A DNA stretch of 64,000 bases from Delphinapterus leucas (GCF_002288925.2 NW_022098031.1:7345131-7409130), one strand, 5' to 3'; numbered from the stretch's first letter, positions 12,235 through 25,034 are shown. The notes: generated from the sequence alone by a model not told the origin. A program made the numbers and translations.

Positions 12235-14115
12235 CATCAGAAAATGAACTCCTTTATTTTCCAATTGCCAAATTTACTGGAAGGGTCTCTCCTATCAAAG
12301 ACCAGTCTTTTTACTGTCTCAAGAACCAAAATCCCAGTTGTCTCTTTCTTCTGCAACATTATCAAACTCTTCTGTCCTGACTCCTTCTCTACCAGTCTAA
12401 AATGAGTACAACTGTCTCCCATCTTTAAAAAACAAAACAGAAACTTTCCTTAGCCCTTATCCTCCTCTACCTACCTACCCTGTTTTTCTGATCTCCTTCC
12501 TTGGCAAATTTAAAAAATTTTATCCTACATACACTATCTCTACTTAGGTATTTCCCATCCTCTCTTTTCTTTTTGGATTAATTTTTATTGGGGTATAGTT
12601 GCTTTGCAATGTGTGTTGGTCTCTACTGTACAGCAAAATGAATCAGCTATACATATACATATACATATACCCCCTCCTTTTTGGATTTCCTTCCCATTTA
12701 GGTCCCCACAGGGCATTAGGTAGAGTTCCCTGAGCTATACATTATGTTCTCATTAGTTATCTATTTTATACATAGTATCAATAGTGTACATGTGTCAATC
12801 CCAGTCTCCCAATTCCTCCAGACTCCCTCTTCCACCTTGGTATCCATACATTTGTTCTCTACGTCTATGTCTCTATTTCTGCTTTGCAAATAAGATCATC
12901 TATACCATTTTTCTAGATTCCACATATATGCGTTAATATACATTTGTTTTTCTCTTTCTGACTTACTTCACTCTGTATGACACTCTTTAACCTATTCCAC
13001 TAAAGTCATTAAGCTGCAAACTGCCAAAAGGAACACTTTTTAGTCTTTATTCTGCTCTACCCCTTGGCTGCATTTAACCTCCTTGATCACTTTCTTTTTA
13101 TTGAAATAGGCTTTTTTCTTGACACGAGTAACACCATACCCTTGGTGTTCTGCCTGCCTCTCTATTTATTCCACCTCAGCCTCTTTTACCAGCCCCCTCC
13201 TCTTCCTTCAACCTCCAACTGCTACAGCCCTTCAGGGCTTGGTCTCAGGCCTTCAACCCAGAAACTGCAGAATCATTCCTAGGTACTTTTTCTTCCTCAT
13301 CTCTCAACTACCACACTCTTCACCTAATCTATCCCAAGGTCCATTTCATTCTCCCTTCAAAAAACATTTTGAATCCATCCATGTCTCTGTACATCTACTA
13401 ACTATTTAAGCCTCTATCATCTCTCACCTGAATATTAAAATATCTTCCTAATTTTATTACCTGATTCCTCCTCTCTTGGTATGCTGATTGCTCCAATCCC
13501 AATGTATTATTACAATTAGTCAGATAACTATTTTAAATATAAATACAGCCATGTTACATCCCAGTTTTAAAACTGTTGAATAGCCTCCCACTGTACTCAG
13601 AATAAAACCCAACCCTCTTAAGCACAGTGCGCTTTGGCATCCGACAATTAGCTCCTGCCCTCATCTCCCCCCTCATCTCTTGCCCCTACTAACGGTGCTC
13701 ATCTGCGCTAGTTTCTTTATTTTCCTTGAAAATGCTCAGTTCCTTCCCTCAGCCCTTTGCACAAGCCCTTCCACCTTTCTGGAATGATCTCCCCAGACCC
13801 CCACCTCTTTCTCATCCTTCAGAACTGAAGACACATGCCTTCTTCCCAAGAAGGATTTTCTAAACACCTAACCTAAAGTTACCTGACCCACCCATCCATA
13901 TGTTATCACAAAACATCCGAATTTTTTCCTGCCTAGCATTTATCACACTTAGTAAATAGGCCTGTATTTGCTTTTTTCCTTTTTAGCATCAATCTTATCC
14001 AGTGGTATGATTCTTGAGATCAGGGGGCATATCTGCTGTGTGCAGCATGCCCTGAATGCTTGGTATTTATCATAGTGTCTAACATTGAGTGGCTATGTAA
14101 TAAATATGTGTGGAA
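12235..14115 (+). repeat. L2 relic, about 1.4 kb, split by an L1
   Basis: The late ORF and 3' end of L2 are readable: CATTTAACCTCCTTGATCAC, GGGCTTGGTCTCAGGCC, CCCTTTGCACAAGCCCTTCC, TTCTGGAATGATCTCCCC, ending GTAATAAATATGTGTGGAAT. The L1 at 12560-12988 interrupts it. The first part (before 12560) is less certain. Confidence 0.75.
12560..12988 (-). mobile_element. 5'-truncated L1 3' end inserted in an L2
   Basis: Minus-strand L1 3' UTR with TTGGGGTATAGTTGCTTTGC near its 3' end and TGACTTACTTCACTCTGTATG near 12960. L2 sequence resumes on both sides. No clean target duplication was found. Confidence 0.88.
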
Positions 14116-14799
14116 TAAATGAATAACTGAACATATCTGATGGGTGAACAACATGGATATAAAACTAAAGAGAGCTGATGCAGCAAGAGAAATCACAATT
14201 TTGGTTTATTAGCACAAAGCACTAAGAAAAGTTTTTAATACTAAAATGAGTTATTGCTCTTAAGGGGGGGAAAATGATCTGTAACATAATCATAGAGAGA
14301 GATCTTGAGCAGAAGAGAAAAGATGAATACGAGAGACTGATTGCAAAAGGAAATGAGATGCAGGATGACAAATGGATATCCCCATTTCTTTGTGTGTCAT
14401 ACTAACACAGAGCCTTCTCTTCCATAGACAGAAACACAAAGGTAGATCAACATGGAATTTTGAATACATGTGAACCTTTTGTAAGATAGGTTCTAAATAC
14501 ATAACTTAGGATAGGTCTTTATAGCACTCCTCTTAAGCCACTAATTTATAACATATGGTTTTTCAGAACGATAATTTTGACATTTAGATATGATAGGGAA
14601 AAGAAGTTGCATAAATGTTATGGTTCATTATTTTTATAACTATTGAATATTTATAAATAGTTATGTTATAAAAAAGTAGAACTTCAGTTTTTTAAACAGA
14701 TAAACACATGGATAAATGTCATAAAAAAGTAAGTGATAAGAGTGAAATGCAAGAGAATATATGGAAGTTTTCAACCTCAATTGTGATAGAAATATATAC

Positions 14800-15300
14800 A
14801 CTGAAATAGCAATTTTTTACTTATTAAATTAGTAAGAAATTTATTTTGAAAATAAGACACAATGTTGTTTGCTTAGTGTATTATAAAAAGAGAACTTTCA
14901 AACTTTATTTCTACCATTATATATTGGCTTAATATTTCAGAAGAAAAATTGATAATATGCTTCGAGAAATATAGATGAAAAGACAATCAAAATATAATGG
15001 GAAAATCTATAATTTAAAAATTGTTACAGTGTTGTTTATTTAACAAAAATTGGAAAGCAATCTAAATGTTTGCCAACAAGGAAAAAGCTAAAAATATTAT
15101 GTACATCTATGCCATAATACTAGTATTAAACTATATACTAGAACCACCAAGCAATTATGAAAATGTGAATAAAAAAGAAAAAAAACCTTCCCAACCTAGA
15201 AGGTTTCTTTACCATCAAAACTTTCAACATTGCCAAATATATACTTCTAGGCTATTACATGAACATTCTGAAATGAGAACATAAAATAAGAGAAAAAATA
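14800..15300 (+). mobile_element. Old L1, ORF2 C-terminal end
   Basis: AATTGGAAAGCAATCTAAAT, GTTTGCCAACAAGG and ATTATGTACATCTATGCCAT match the usual wording of ancient L1 ORF2 ends. Strongly degenerate; limits approximate. Confidence 0.6.
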
Positions 15301-18300
15301 AATTTAAAAAGGAAACGAAAGAAAACTGCTGATGCAAGAGCTAAGTAGGTTAGAGAAAAATGCCTCTAAGGCAAGTTTATTGTGCCTCTGAACTAGCAAT
15401 CTAACCAAATGGTAACGTTTATAAGGAGGGAGAGAGTGTTTGCAGATAGGTATACATACCCCAGTGTGTGCAATTCACTGATCTGTATGCATTTACACAC
15501 ATACCAATATACGAATATATCACCCATTAGCCAAATGTGTCAAATCATTTCACAAATACATTTTAAAGATATCAAAAACATCATTTTATAGTATCAACCC
15601 TATGAGTTAAAATGAATAACATATCTTGAGCTCTTAACTAACAGGCAAAAGAAAACCAGTAAGAATAAGTTTCTAAAGCCTCCCATCAAGCTGGGTAAAT
15701 GTTTGTGGGATGAACAAATAGAGATATATGTCATTACTAATGAAGGCTTTTTAGTTAATGCTATATAGTCACAGTCAACTAACAACATTTAATTCAGAGG
15801 CAAAATGATAAGGATTCAATCAGTAGCTGTATACAAACAAATTCATTGAAATTGAGGAATAGAAGTTATTTTCTCTGATTGAGAAATACGAATAGCTATT
15901 GCTATTTAATTTTTTAAAGTACTTGATTTTTATTAGAGATAGTATTCTTGATTCTCAAATCCATGGAATCTTTCCTTAAAATTAATATTTTTCTCTATAG
16001 CGTAGTCATCAATTTTAGCTTTGTAGTTGGTCTTTAATAAGTTAAATGTTAATTAGGTCAAATCCAATGACTAAACATCATCAATGATAGTATTATTATC
16101 ACATGGTATTGACTGATCACAAGAAATTATTATGATGAGTTAACTTTTCTACCTACACCATACCTAAAACTGCACAGTGATTTAAGTGAAACACAGAGAA
16201 ATTGAACAAAACCTATCTATGGTCATTTAATTTTAGATTAAGCATGATTCAGCTTCCATCTGGATAAAAGCACAACACAATCTCTTCAGAAAGGAAATTA
16301 ACTTTGACACATGGTCTGTGTTCCTCTGTTATTTTCTGACTTTTCATTTATCTAAAAACCTGCATGCAAGGGAGCAAACACTCTTTCACAAACATAAGCT
16401 TGCAGTTTTCAAATAAAAATCCTGTATACATATGTTAACATATAACTTCTCACTAGAACACAAGTTATTGAGTTTGTTGTTGCTACTAATAATCCCTATA
16501 GCTTTGTGCTGTCATTACCTTTAGGCTATCAGAATTTTATGAGCACAAACCAATAATAATGATATTTCCCTTTTGCTTTTTATCCACACCTCATTGCCTT
16601 ACATTGATTTGCATAAGCAATTTCCACCCTGATAATTGGAGGCAAACATCTTTTTGCAGGTTACCTTATGGAAAAGAGCAGTTAAATACTAATCAAGAGA
16701 AATCTTTCTTTATTCAACCATATTTTAAATGATATTGAATTACCCTCATTGGATAAGCAGGAGGGTGACTCACTTTCTGACATGGATTTCAGAGTGAGTT
16801 TATATCAAGTTTAGCAATGATCTTTCTTCATAATTTCAGTTCCCTGGTATTGCCTCATAACAACATGAAGAATGGTACTGCCAGATCATTAAAACAATAT
16901 TGTTTTGTTTGAAAAGAAAAAGCAGTAGTTATGTACTAATTATTTTTTAATAGCTACTGAGCCAATCAATGTTATCTGAGGATTTCAAAATTATAGCTTT
17001 ATTCTTTTATTTCCAGAAAACTCAAAGAAAAATTTAAAAACTGTTACTAGGGAGATTAAAACGAGTAAAAATGAACTAAGAAAGGTTAAATTCATGTGAA
17101 AACAATTCTAACTAAAAGAATCCTTATCTGAATTATTTACTTTAAAAATAAGCCTAGAATACTTATGTAAGAATGAGGATTTGAGCTGTGGAAGCTTAAA
17201 TTATAAAAACAAGGTAAAAGAAGTAGATCCTAATTTACTGGATCTGTACACATAAACATTGCTACATATGGGCGAAAACTAATATATATGTACTTAATAA
17301 GAAGTCTAGGAAATTAAAAGTGTGAGAATTTCAGAAAGATTCAGCGATTCTTACAGTAATAGGGTTTGAGCATGAGGTGAACTAAAATGACACACAGAAC
17401 ACAGTGCCACCGAAGCCAACTGAAGAAAGTGATTCAAGGACTTCTGGGTTACGACAGTGAATTGAACAACCACATCTAAGTTCACTCCCTCCCAAAACCT
17501 GACTAGGGCTACATTGAGTGTATGGGTGTTGTTTCTTTGTGACACCAAAATTTCTTGATTTTCTGAAATCTAGCGGTGGCTTTCCTGACTTTCACTTCAC
17601 TAACCCTCCCAACAGGGTCAAAGCCAAATAGTCTTAATACTCAGATGATTAACTGAAGATTCAAGGACACTTTTGCACATCTAGTTAACAAATTTTCCCA
17701 TCAAATTGAAATAGCTGTCCTAAATTAAAGTATCAAACCCAAATTGTCTAGCTAGTAAAATGCATTAAATGTCTTAGATGCAGAGAATCTGAAAGATGAA
17801 AAAAATCTTAGAGAGCATTTAATTCTACTCTTGCATTTTGTAACTATAAAGTCAGAGGCCACGAAAGGTTTAGTGACTAGCAGAAAGCCCATCATTAATT
17901 AGAAACAGGAATAAGAATTGTTTCTCCCTACTTATTCCATTGCCTCGTGTCCCAAAATATGCCAGCTATTGATTTGGGAAATCGATTATGGAAGAACAAT
18001 AGCTATACAGAGTTTGCAAAAATACAAATATTTCTATGTTTTTAAAAGTGTATTATTTACAAGTGGCATACATGATCCAACAAGGGTTCAAGCTTCGTTT
18101 GCTGTGTTTCGCTTTCAATTTAAACATCAAAACAAAACAGAAGCTGGCATTAATGGTAGTCAGGACTAATTTTTTATGACTGTATATACTGTCTATTACA
18201 TTCTAAATAGATAGAATGTATGTTCTGTCTATTACATACTGTAAGAAGTTTTGAGGCAACTTATTTTAAAAATTATGCAAGACTGAACCATTTAAGCATC

Positions 18301-18586
18301 AGACAAAATTCAAGAAATAAGGGAAGTAGACCAAAAAAATCAAGAAGATCAGACCAAGGGAAGTTGTGATTATTCACTATAAAAGTGTTTACCACCAGAC
18401 TTTCTGATAGCTGATCAAATGGATTTATGGGTACTAGGAGTCCCTTCCTACTGAAGGATATACATATAAGTTGAAACCTGAAATAGTTGTCCAATACAAA
18501 ATATTACAAAAGTTAGAAAAATGTAGTTGAATCCATACTCAAATACTTGCTAAGTTAAATATAAACATGTGAACTGACCCATCTTT

Positions 18587-18735
18587 CTATATTATTATAT
18601 TTAATATACAATTATATTTATAGTTTATTTTATATCTATGTATATTTATTATGATATATCATATATTTATTTATATTATATTTTAAATTTATATCGTGTA
18701 AATATATCATATTTATATATTTGTGGTTATATTTG
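18587..18735. repeat. AT-rich low-complexity block
   Basis: About 150 bp of almost pure A and T with many ATAT and TTTATA words and local inverted symmetry. Confidence 0.85.
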
Positions 18736-18889
18736 TAAAAAATGTTTGCTTTGTTCCCAAAAGAGCTTAAGATGGTTAGTCAGGATATAAAAAATACAAG
18801 AGAACACAAGTTTTAGAAGAAACCACCATTATACTATTGTCCCTGTGTGAAACATCAGGGCTAAGGTCCAAGTACTAAAACAAAAAGAA

Positions 18890-18980
18890 AAAAAAAGGAA
18901 AGGAAAGATGGAGGAGGGAAGAAAGAAGAAAGGAAGAGAGGGAGGAAGGAAGGGAGGAAGAGGGAGAGAGGGAGGGGAAA
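18890..18980 (+). repeat. Purine-rich (GGAA/GGGA) tract
   Basis: Roughly 90 bases almost free of pyrimidines on the plus strand, built from GGAA, GAAG and GGGA words. Confidence 0.9.
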
Positions 18981-21104
18981 ATATATGAAAAATGTAGTAT
19001 CTGCAACTTGGGATGCCTACATCTATAAATCTAACCCTGGCTCTGTCTGCAAATATAAACTTCCATTTGTCAACACAGAAATATCCATGGTTAATGTAAA
19101 GACAATTAATAGATTTTCCAGCAGAGGTAAGTGCTGACCGTCCAGATTAGCTCTTTCAACAACATGTAAACCAAGACTCCCCAGAGACTTATGGATGGGA
19201 AATATATTAATATCAACTCTGTGACCACTCAGTACCATGACATGAAGTGTCTGTTCAGGAGGTCATTCCCAAACTGTATTCCATACATCTTCCTGCACAA
19301 GAGATGATAATTTATCACTTAGATGTAGGGATCTACTGTAAACGAATCCAAACTGCTGATGATACACTAAATCAGTTTGAGTGATGAGTATAAATAAAGC
19401 TGCAAGGGAAGTACCAAAGGATAAAGATCTATCTGATCAATGAGATGTCACAAGGCAAATGAAATGCAATGTTGACAAACACAGAGTCCCACAGTTGAAA
19501 ATTAACCAAATCAAGCATCAGAGCATAAAGGCACACACATTAAAACAAGCTTCAAATGAAAGTTTAATATAATGGGGGTCAGAGGGTATAGTCTAACTGT
19601 TTCAGATAAAACTGAACGGACTGGGTCAGTAGAAAAGGGTGAATTAAATATTGATGTATTTTGCGTACTATAGAAATTGTGACAAGATAAAGAAAAATGT
19701 TGCAAAACAATAATTCTTTCCAGATAACGTAACTATAGTTATTCAATCTGCCAAGCAAATCTATACACACAAGTGAGAAAAAAAACCAATAAAAATTGTA
19801 TACAGAAAATGATTTCACATCAACTTGCTACTAGGAAATCAAATTCAGTTTGTGTAGCCCTTATGAAAGCTTAGATATTCTGTGGAACTGTACTGTCATG
19901 CTACAACTTCAGTGGGAAAAACAAAGGAGTGGGGATAAGGAAGGATGTTTCTCCAGACAGTTGATATTCATGGAGGGCACACCTAGAGAAAAAAGATTTT
20001 CCTAACTATGTGATCAGAATAGAGACTTTAGCACCCGGCAGACAGGTTCAATTAATTCAGCTATTCTGAAGGTGTCCCTAATGGGAAGAGCTGATTTTAA
20101 AGTAAATTTCAACCCCTGCTGGGACAATTCGGTAAAAAAACTTTCTAAGGGAAATTATTCTTCAAGAAATTTATATATTTTTTCTCTGTTGTGTTAACGT
20201 ATTTATAGCTTTGTCATAACATATTTAACTCTTGCTTTGTATTTTATCTTTTGGTTTATTTTGGGTAAAGATAGAATTACACTACTAAAATATGACCTGA
20301 TCCCATATGTAGTTTATTTAAATTTCAGAATGAAAAGCTTACTAAGAACAGCTAAGATTGATTGCTCTCTCTGTCTTAGCATAATTGTATTTCAGGTGAA
20401 CATCAATTTACTTTAAGGACACTTCTAAGTAGAATGCATCATAAATAATTCATCAATTACAGCTGCTAGGAACATGATTTACTCCAACAGATTCAATGGA
20501 ATAAAAGTTCTATTTTTCTATATTTGCTTTCAAGAATTTAAGAATCCTCCTTTTCTAAGAATCTACTCCCAGATTCCATACTTCACACTATAAATGTATT
20601 ATAATAAAACTGTTTCTTTTTCCCCCCTTTTTTTAAAACAGTGCATTTTCTAATTTAAAAAAACATTTAAATATACTTGGAAAAAATAACAATCTATGTA
20701 TGTCAACATTAAAAGAGCAAACAACATAAAAGGCACATATCTGAAAAAAAGCGTTAAGAATTTCTCAAATACATAATTCTAAGAAGGCTAACATAACTTG
20801 TTTTCACTTTATATGAACTTTTAAATGGAAGAAAAGGGAATCAGACTTTCATAAAATCTTGTATAGAATACTTAGGATCTAATATATTTGAAAATTACTT
20901 CAGTTTTAAAATGCATATTAAAGAGATTCTAAATGGTATAACAGTTGGAGTTTTGTGGGTTGGTATGGAATCTTGTCTACCACTTTCATTTGTCATGTGG
21001 AACGACACTGTTTACCTTATTCATCTTAAAGTTTTCCATCAAATTCAGCATTTTTGTATTAGCAATTTCCCAAGCTGTGAAATATCTTTAAAATAAATAC
21101 AGGA

Positions 21105-21357
21105 GGGGCTTCCCTGGTGGCACAGTGGTTGGGAATCCGCTTGCCAATGCCGGGGACATGGGTTCGAGACCTGGTCTGGGAAGATCCCACATGCCACGGA
21201 CCAACTAAGCCTGTGCGCCACAGCTACTGAAGCCCGCATGCCTAGAGCCTGTGCTCCACAACAAGAGAAGCCCGCACACCACAGCAAGGAGTGGCCCCTG
21301 AAAGCCCGTGCGCAGCAACGAAGACCCAAAGCAGCCATAAATAAATAAATGGGAAAA
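21105..21357 (+). mobile_element. CHR-family SINE 57 nt from a TRHDE splice donor
   Basis: GGGGCTTCCCTGGTGGCAC head, CHR body, AAATAAAT tail. Flanking duplication AAAATAAATRCAGGA (one mismatch) at 21090-21104 and 21358-21372. It is antisense to TRHDE and lies in the intron just after the exon 21415-21480. Confidence 0.95.
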
Positions 21358-21414
21358 AAAATAAATGCAGGAACAAGGAAAAGTGTAAGAGAAAATAGAA
21401 AGCATTTTACTTAC

Positions 21415-21480
21415 TTGCAAACCCCTCTGAAATACTGAATGGCCCATAAAATTAGCCAGCATTCTAATTAAAGCAGCACC
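21415..21480 (-). CDS. TRHDE: TRHDE internal exon (first of three here): aminopeptidase segment, 66 nt
   Basis: Read on the minus strand, this is a 66-nt open segment of 22 codons in phase 0 at both ends. It is preceded by a strong pyrimidine-rich acceptor ending TTTCTTACAG and followed by the donor GTAAGT. It encodes GAALIRMLANFMGHSVFQRG followed by LQ. I recognise this as the part of TRH-degrading ectoenzyme just after the Tyr-Lys-Lys segment that carries the catalytic tyrosine of M1 peptidases; M1 relatives read K-G-A-x-x-x-R-M-L here. TRHDE is a type II membrane zinc peptidase that removes the N-terminal pyroglutamate from TRH outside the cell. The HEXXH motif and the catalytic tyrosine lie in upstream exons not found in this window. 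The open frame runs on past the donor into intron, so those extra residues are not coding. Paralogues such as ENPEP or ANPEP are less likely because this wording and the next two exons all fit TRHDE. Confidence 0.93.
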
Positions 21481-21769
21481 CTGTAAGAAAGAGTATTTTT
21501 TTAAAAGAAAGAAAAAAACATTTCAACCAAGTCACATGATTCTAAATTATTCCATACCCATAAAAAATAATTTGCTTCATTCATGCTATTTTATTCTTTA
21601 GAATAGTTAAGAAATAAGAGAATTATGAATGAAATACTTCACTTAGAGGTAACAATTGCATTTTTTGTTTTGTGGATCTAAAAGTTTTGTGGATATAAAA
21701 CCAAATGACTTCAAAATAGAAGTCTCTTGGATAAAATCTCTCAGAGCAATAATAAGCTGTAATTCAGGA

Positions 21770-21890
21770 ATAATAAAAGTTTTATTGAGCACTGTATATG
21801 ACAAAGTTAATAAGACATGGTTCATGTACTCACAAGTTCATAATCTAGTAAGGGAGGGACAACCATGTTAATAAATAATCATGTTAAAAC
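21770..21890 (-). repeat. L2 fragment, minus strand
   Basis: TTTTATTGAGCACTGTATAT, then CACAAGTTCATAATCTAGTA, matches the reversed L2 3' end. Short and diverged. Confidence 0.5.
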
Positions 21891-21939
21891 ACAGCTTTGA
21901 AGTAACACAGCTACATACTCTACCCCGGTCCAATCAAGA

Positions 21940-22215
21940 ATAATTTAGCCATAGAAGTGGACAGTAGGAGTGCCAAGCAGTCAGACTGCTTGGGTTCAAA
22001 TCCTGGCTCTGGCATTACCCTCCATGTTTACCCAGGAGAAGTATTTAACCCCTCTGTTCCTCACTTTTCTCAGTTGTAAAGTGTAGGCAATAATAGCCCC
22101 AATTTACTATGGTTGTTCTGAAATTTAAATATATTACTGTATGTAAGCAGTTCAAGCTGGGTTTGAAAAACAGTAACCATGATAGAAATATTAGCTGTCA
22201 GTATTATATCAAGCT
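21940..22215 (-). repeat. MIR SINE relic
   Basis: GACTGCTTGGGTTCAAATCC, TGGCTCTGGCATTACC and TTAACCCCTCTGTTCCTCAC, then ATAGAAATATTAGCTGTCAG: an almost full-length reversed MIR. Confidence 0.75.
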
Positions 22216-23399
22216 AATGATTTTTATTTCCTGTTTCTTTTTCCCTTTTAGAGTCTTCTATAAATCCATATACAAGTAGAACACTTACGTGGCTGATATA
22301 AATATTTAGACTAATAGAAGAAAATACTAATTTAAGAGTCTATCTCACTTTGAGAACAGTTATTTTATTGTAGAGCAATATCAGTGCAAAAAGCGACACA
22401 TAATCAATGTGAAACATTCCAAGAAATGATGGCTAAGCCTGGATGATCACAAATCTGTATGTAAAATATAAATAAGCCTTCAAGGAGATATTTCAATCTG
22501 CACCAAATTGTATGATGCAGTGAATTATAAGCAGCAAAAGTTTAAATATAAATGATAGCCTGGTTTTAAGGGAAATAAATCCCTTTATGACTACATTTCC
22601 CACTTCATACTTGTTACAAATTCATACCTGTCAATAACTAATTTCTTACCAGGTGTCTCTTTTTTATAAGAGAATCATAAGAACCACATATAGACTCATC
22701 CTGCCTGGGGCTGGACTGCAGCAGCCAGTACAGAGATGCAAGAATGAATTTCCATTGTTTGTTACCAGAATTGTTTCCTGTAATTCCAAATTTTTAATGC
22801 AATACAGTACTCAGGCTCCTGAATCACCATTAAAGAAATGTCTCAAAACTTTCAGTCATCACCACAGTTGCTCTCAAAACTGGTATTTTATTCATAACTC
22901 AACAAATGATGAGCTGGCCAAGCCATAGAGTTGTATGCCTCTTCTGGTATATTTTCTTCCTACACCTTCTACTCTTTACTCTTTCTTTTGCTTCTTAGTC
23001 TATATCTTCTGCACACTTGTATAAATCCATAAAATATAAGCATTTATGATTCAATCTGGGGACCAGGTTAGAATTCCCTTTAGAACTTATCAACTCTGCT
23101 CCTTGAATTTCCTTGACAAGCTCCCCTCCTATATATTTCCCAATCTAATCTACCCACCCTGAGTGTGGAAACTGTCAGTTCGGCAGAAAAACTAACCCTT
23201 GCCACCCAGGGTGTGAGACAGAATCTCGAGCAGCCAACTCAAACTTTCCTTCAGTACAGAATAGCCATCTTCAGATGATTTAAGTGCTTCCCTCTAGGTA
23301 ATAAAGACTTGGTCTCTTTTCGGGCTGTAAGCTGTAAAAACTATCAGTTTAGCATGGGCTAATTGCAAAAGAGTTCTTCCTAACCATAAAGAATGTACC

Positions 23400-23730
23400 G
23401 GGCTTCCCTGGTGGCACAGTCGTTGAGAATCCACCTGTCAGTGCAGGGGACACGGGTTCGAGCCCTGGTCCGGGAGGATCCCACATGCCGGGGAGCAACT
23501 AAGCCCGTACGCCACAATTACTAAGCCTGCACTCTAGAGCCTTCAAGCCATAACTACTGAAGCCCGTGCACCTAGAGCCTGTGCTCCCCAACAAGAGAAG
23601 CCACCGCAATGAGAAGCTCGCACACTGCAACGAAGAGTAGACCCTGCTCGCCACAACTAGAGAAAAGCCCGCACGCAGCAACGAAGACCCAACGCAGCCA
23701 AAAATAAATTAATTAATTAATTAAAAAAAA
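23400..23730 (+). mobile_element. CHR-family SINE, older long type
   Basis: Head GGGCTTCCCTGGTGGCACAG, full long body, (AATT)n plus A tail. Exact 12-bp duplication AAAGAATGTACC at 23388-23399 and 23731-23742. Confidence 0.95.
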
Positions 23731-24408
23731 AAAGAATGTACCCATTTTCCTGTCTAGGTTGAGCTGTAGCAGAGTACTAACAGGAAAGAAAACCTGGAAA
23801 TATAATCAATATTTAAAAGTTATATAATATTACTGAACTCCCTATTATTATATTGTATAATTTAATTAACTTTTCAAAAATATGTCTGTCTTGTCAATTT
23901 GAACATTTTAAGTTCTCCAGAGTAGTATGCATGCGTTCTTCTATATTTAACTAGCCTTTTCTTTCCAAAGCTCAATTTTAAAAATGTCTATTTCATAGAA
24001 CTTCATAGGCAGATGGGCTCTCCAAGTGTCATCATGCAGCCAACACATACTAAGTACCTACTATATATGGGTTATAACAAAGATCGTACCTTTTAATGCA
24101 GGCAAAACTCATTGTAAACCTTTGTTCAAAAAAGAAAACAATGAATCCCCTTTCATTGTGTCTTTAAAATATTTTTCCACCAAAGTAAATATAATTTACA
24201 ACATTGTAATTTATACTCACTTGTGATTCAAAATTCTAGTCCCAATCAAGCAAACTGGATGTTACATAGCCTAAATACCTTTATGGGAAATAAATATACT
24301 ATTTCTACAAGATCTGTATAATTCTGAAACTTAATCAAGAAAACATCACTATATTTGCTATACTAAAGTTCAGAGAGATATTAGGATGGAAACTACTACC
24401 TGATTTTT

Positions 24409-24608
24409 AAAAAAAATTTTTTTTAGTATTTATTTATTTATTTAGGCTGTGCCTGGTCTTAGTTGCAGCATGCAGACTCTTCGTTGAGGCATGCAGACTT
24501 CTTAGTTGCGGCGTAAACGTGGGATCCACTTCCCTGACCGGGGTTTGAACCCAGACCCCCTGTATTGGGAGTGTGGAGTCTTACCCACCGGACCACCAGG
24601 AATGTCCC
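24409..24608 (-). mobile_element. CHR-related SINE, diverged, minus strand
   Basis: Reversed head at 24585-24608 (GGACCACCAGGAATGTCCC) and a shorter body with GGCATGCAGACT repeats. Flanking 14-bp repeats ACTACCTGATTTTT at 24395-24408 and 24609-24622. Confidence 0.9.
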
Positions 24609-25034
24609 ACTACCTGATTTTTTTAAGGTTTCATAAAGAATATTCTACAAGAATATGATTATAAACCCATTAGTCATTTAGTAATTTTTGTACTTGTGGT
24701 ATCTTTTTCATATAAGTTCGTAGCTAAAATTTCTTTTATTTTACATGAAATCATTTGCATGCATGTCAGTCTCAAAGACAGTAAACATCTCCAGAGAAAG
24801 GACTGTGTCCTTATGACTTGGTACCCCGTTCCCTCTGCCTGGCTGAGAAAGCTTCTCCTTAACACAATGAGAGAGGAAGAGGAATTAGTTGCACACATAG
24901 CAATTACTTATTGTATTTGTCATTCTAGAAGACTACTCAGCCAGGATAGACAGTTTATTACTTTATCTTATCTTTGTACTTCAGTGATAAGTAATCACTT
25001 TGAAGAGAGGAAGATCTTCTCCACTACTTTATTC

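Larger units (their letters stand above)
2794..21414 (-). other. TRHDE: TRHDE intron, 18.6 kb
   Basis: Intron between the two 66-nt exons, with a GTAAGT donor next to 21415 and a TTTGTAG acceptor next to 2793. It holds four CHR-family SINEs, one minus-strand L1 3' end, L2 and MIR relics and an old L1 3' end, each listed separately. In 2794-4734, 8000-10430, 10600-11560 and 15400-21089 I see only AT-rich sequence without genes. The exceptions are an AT-rich block (18587-18735), a purine-rich tract (18890-18980), and a possible old repeat ending near 8690 that I cannot name. Confidence 0.8.

Noticed and set aside
21205..21462. 85-codon minus-strand gene starting MLANFMGHSV
   Set aside because: The first residues belong to the TRHDE exon 21415-21480; the rest is intron and antisense SINE.
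22960..23360. Possible long terminal repeat around AATAAAGACTTGGTCTC
   Set aside because: One polyadenylation-like word and a GC-richer stretch are not enough. I found no matching partner repeat, primer site or terminal TG/CA.
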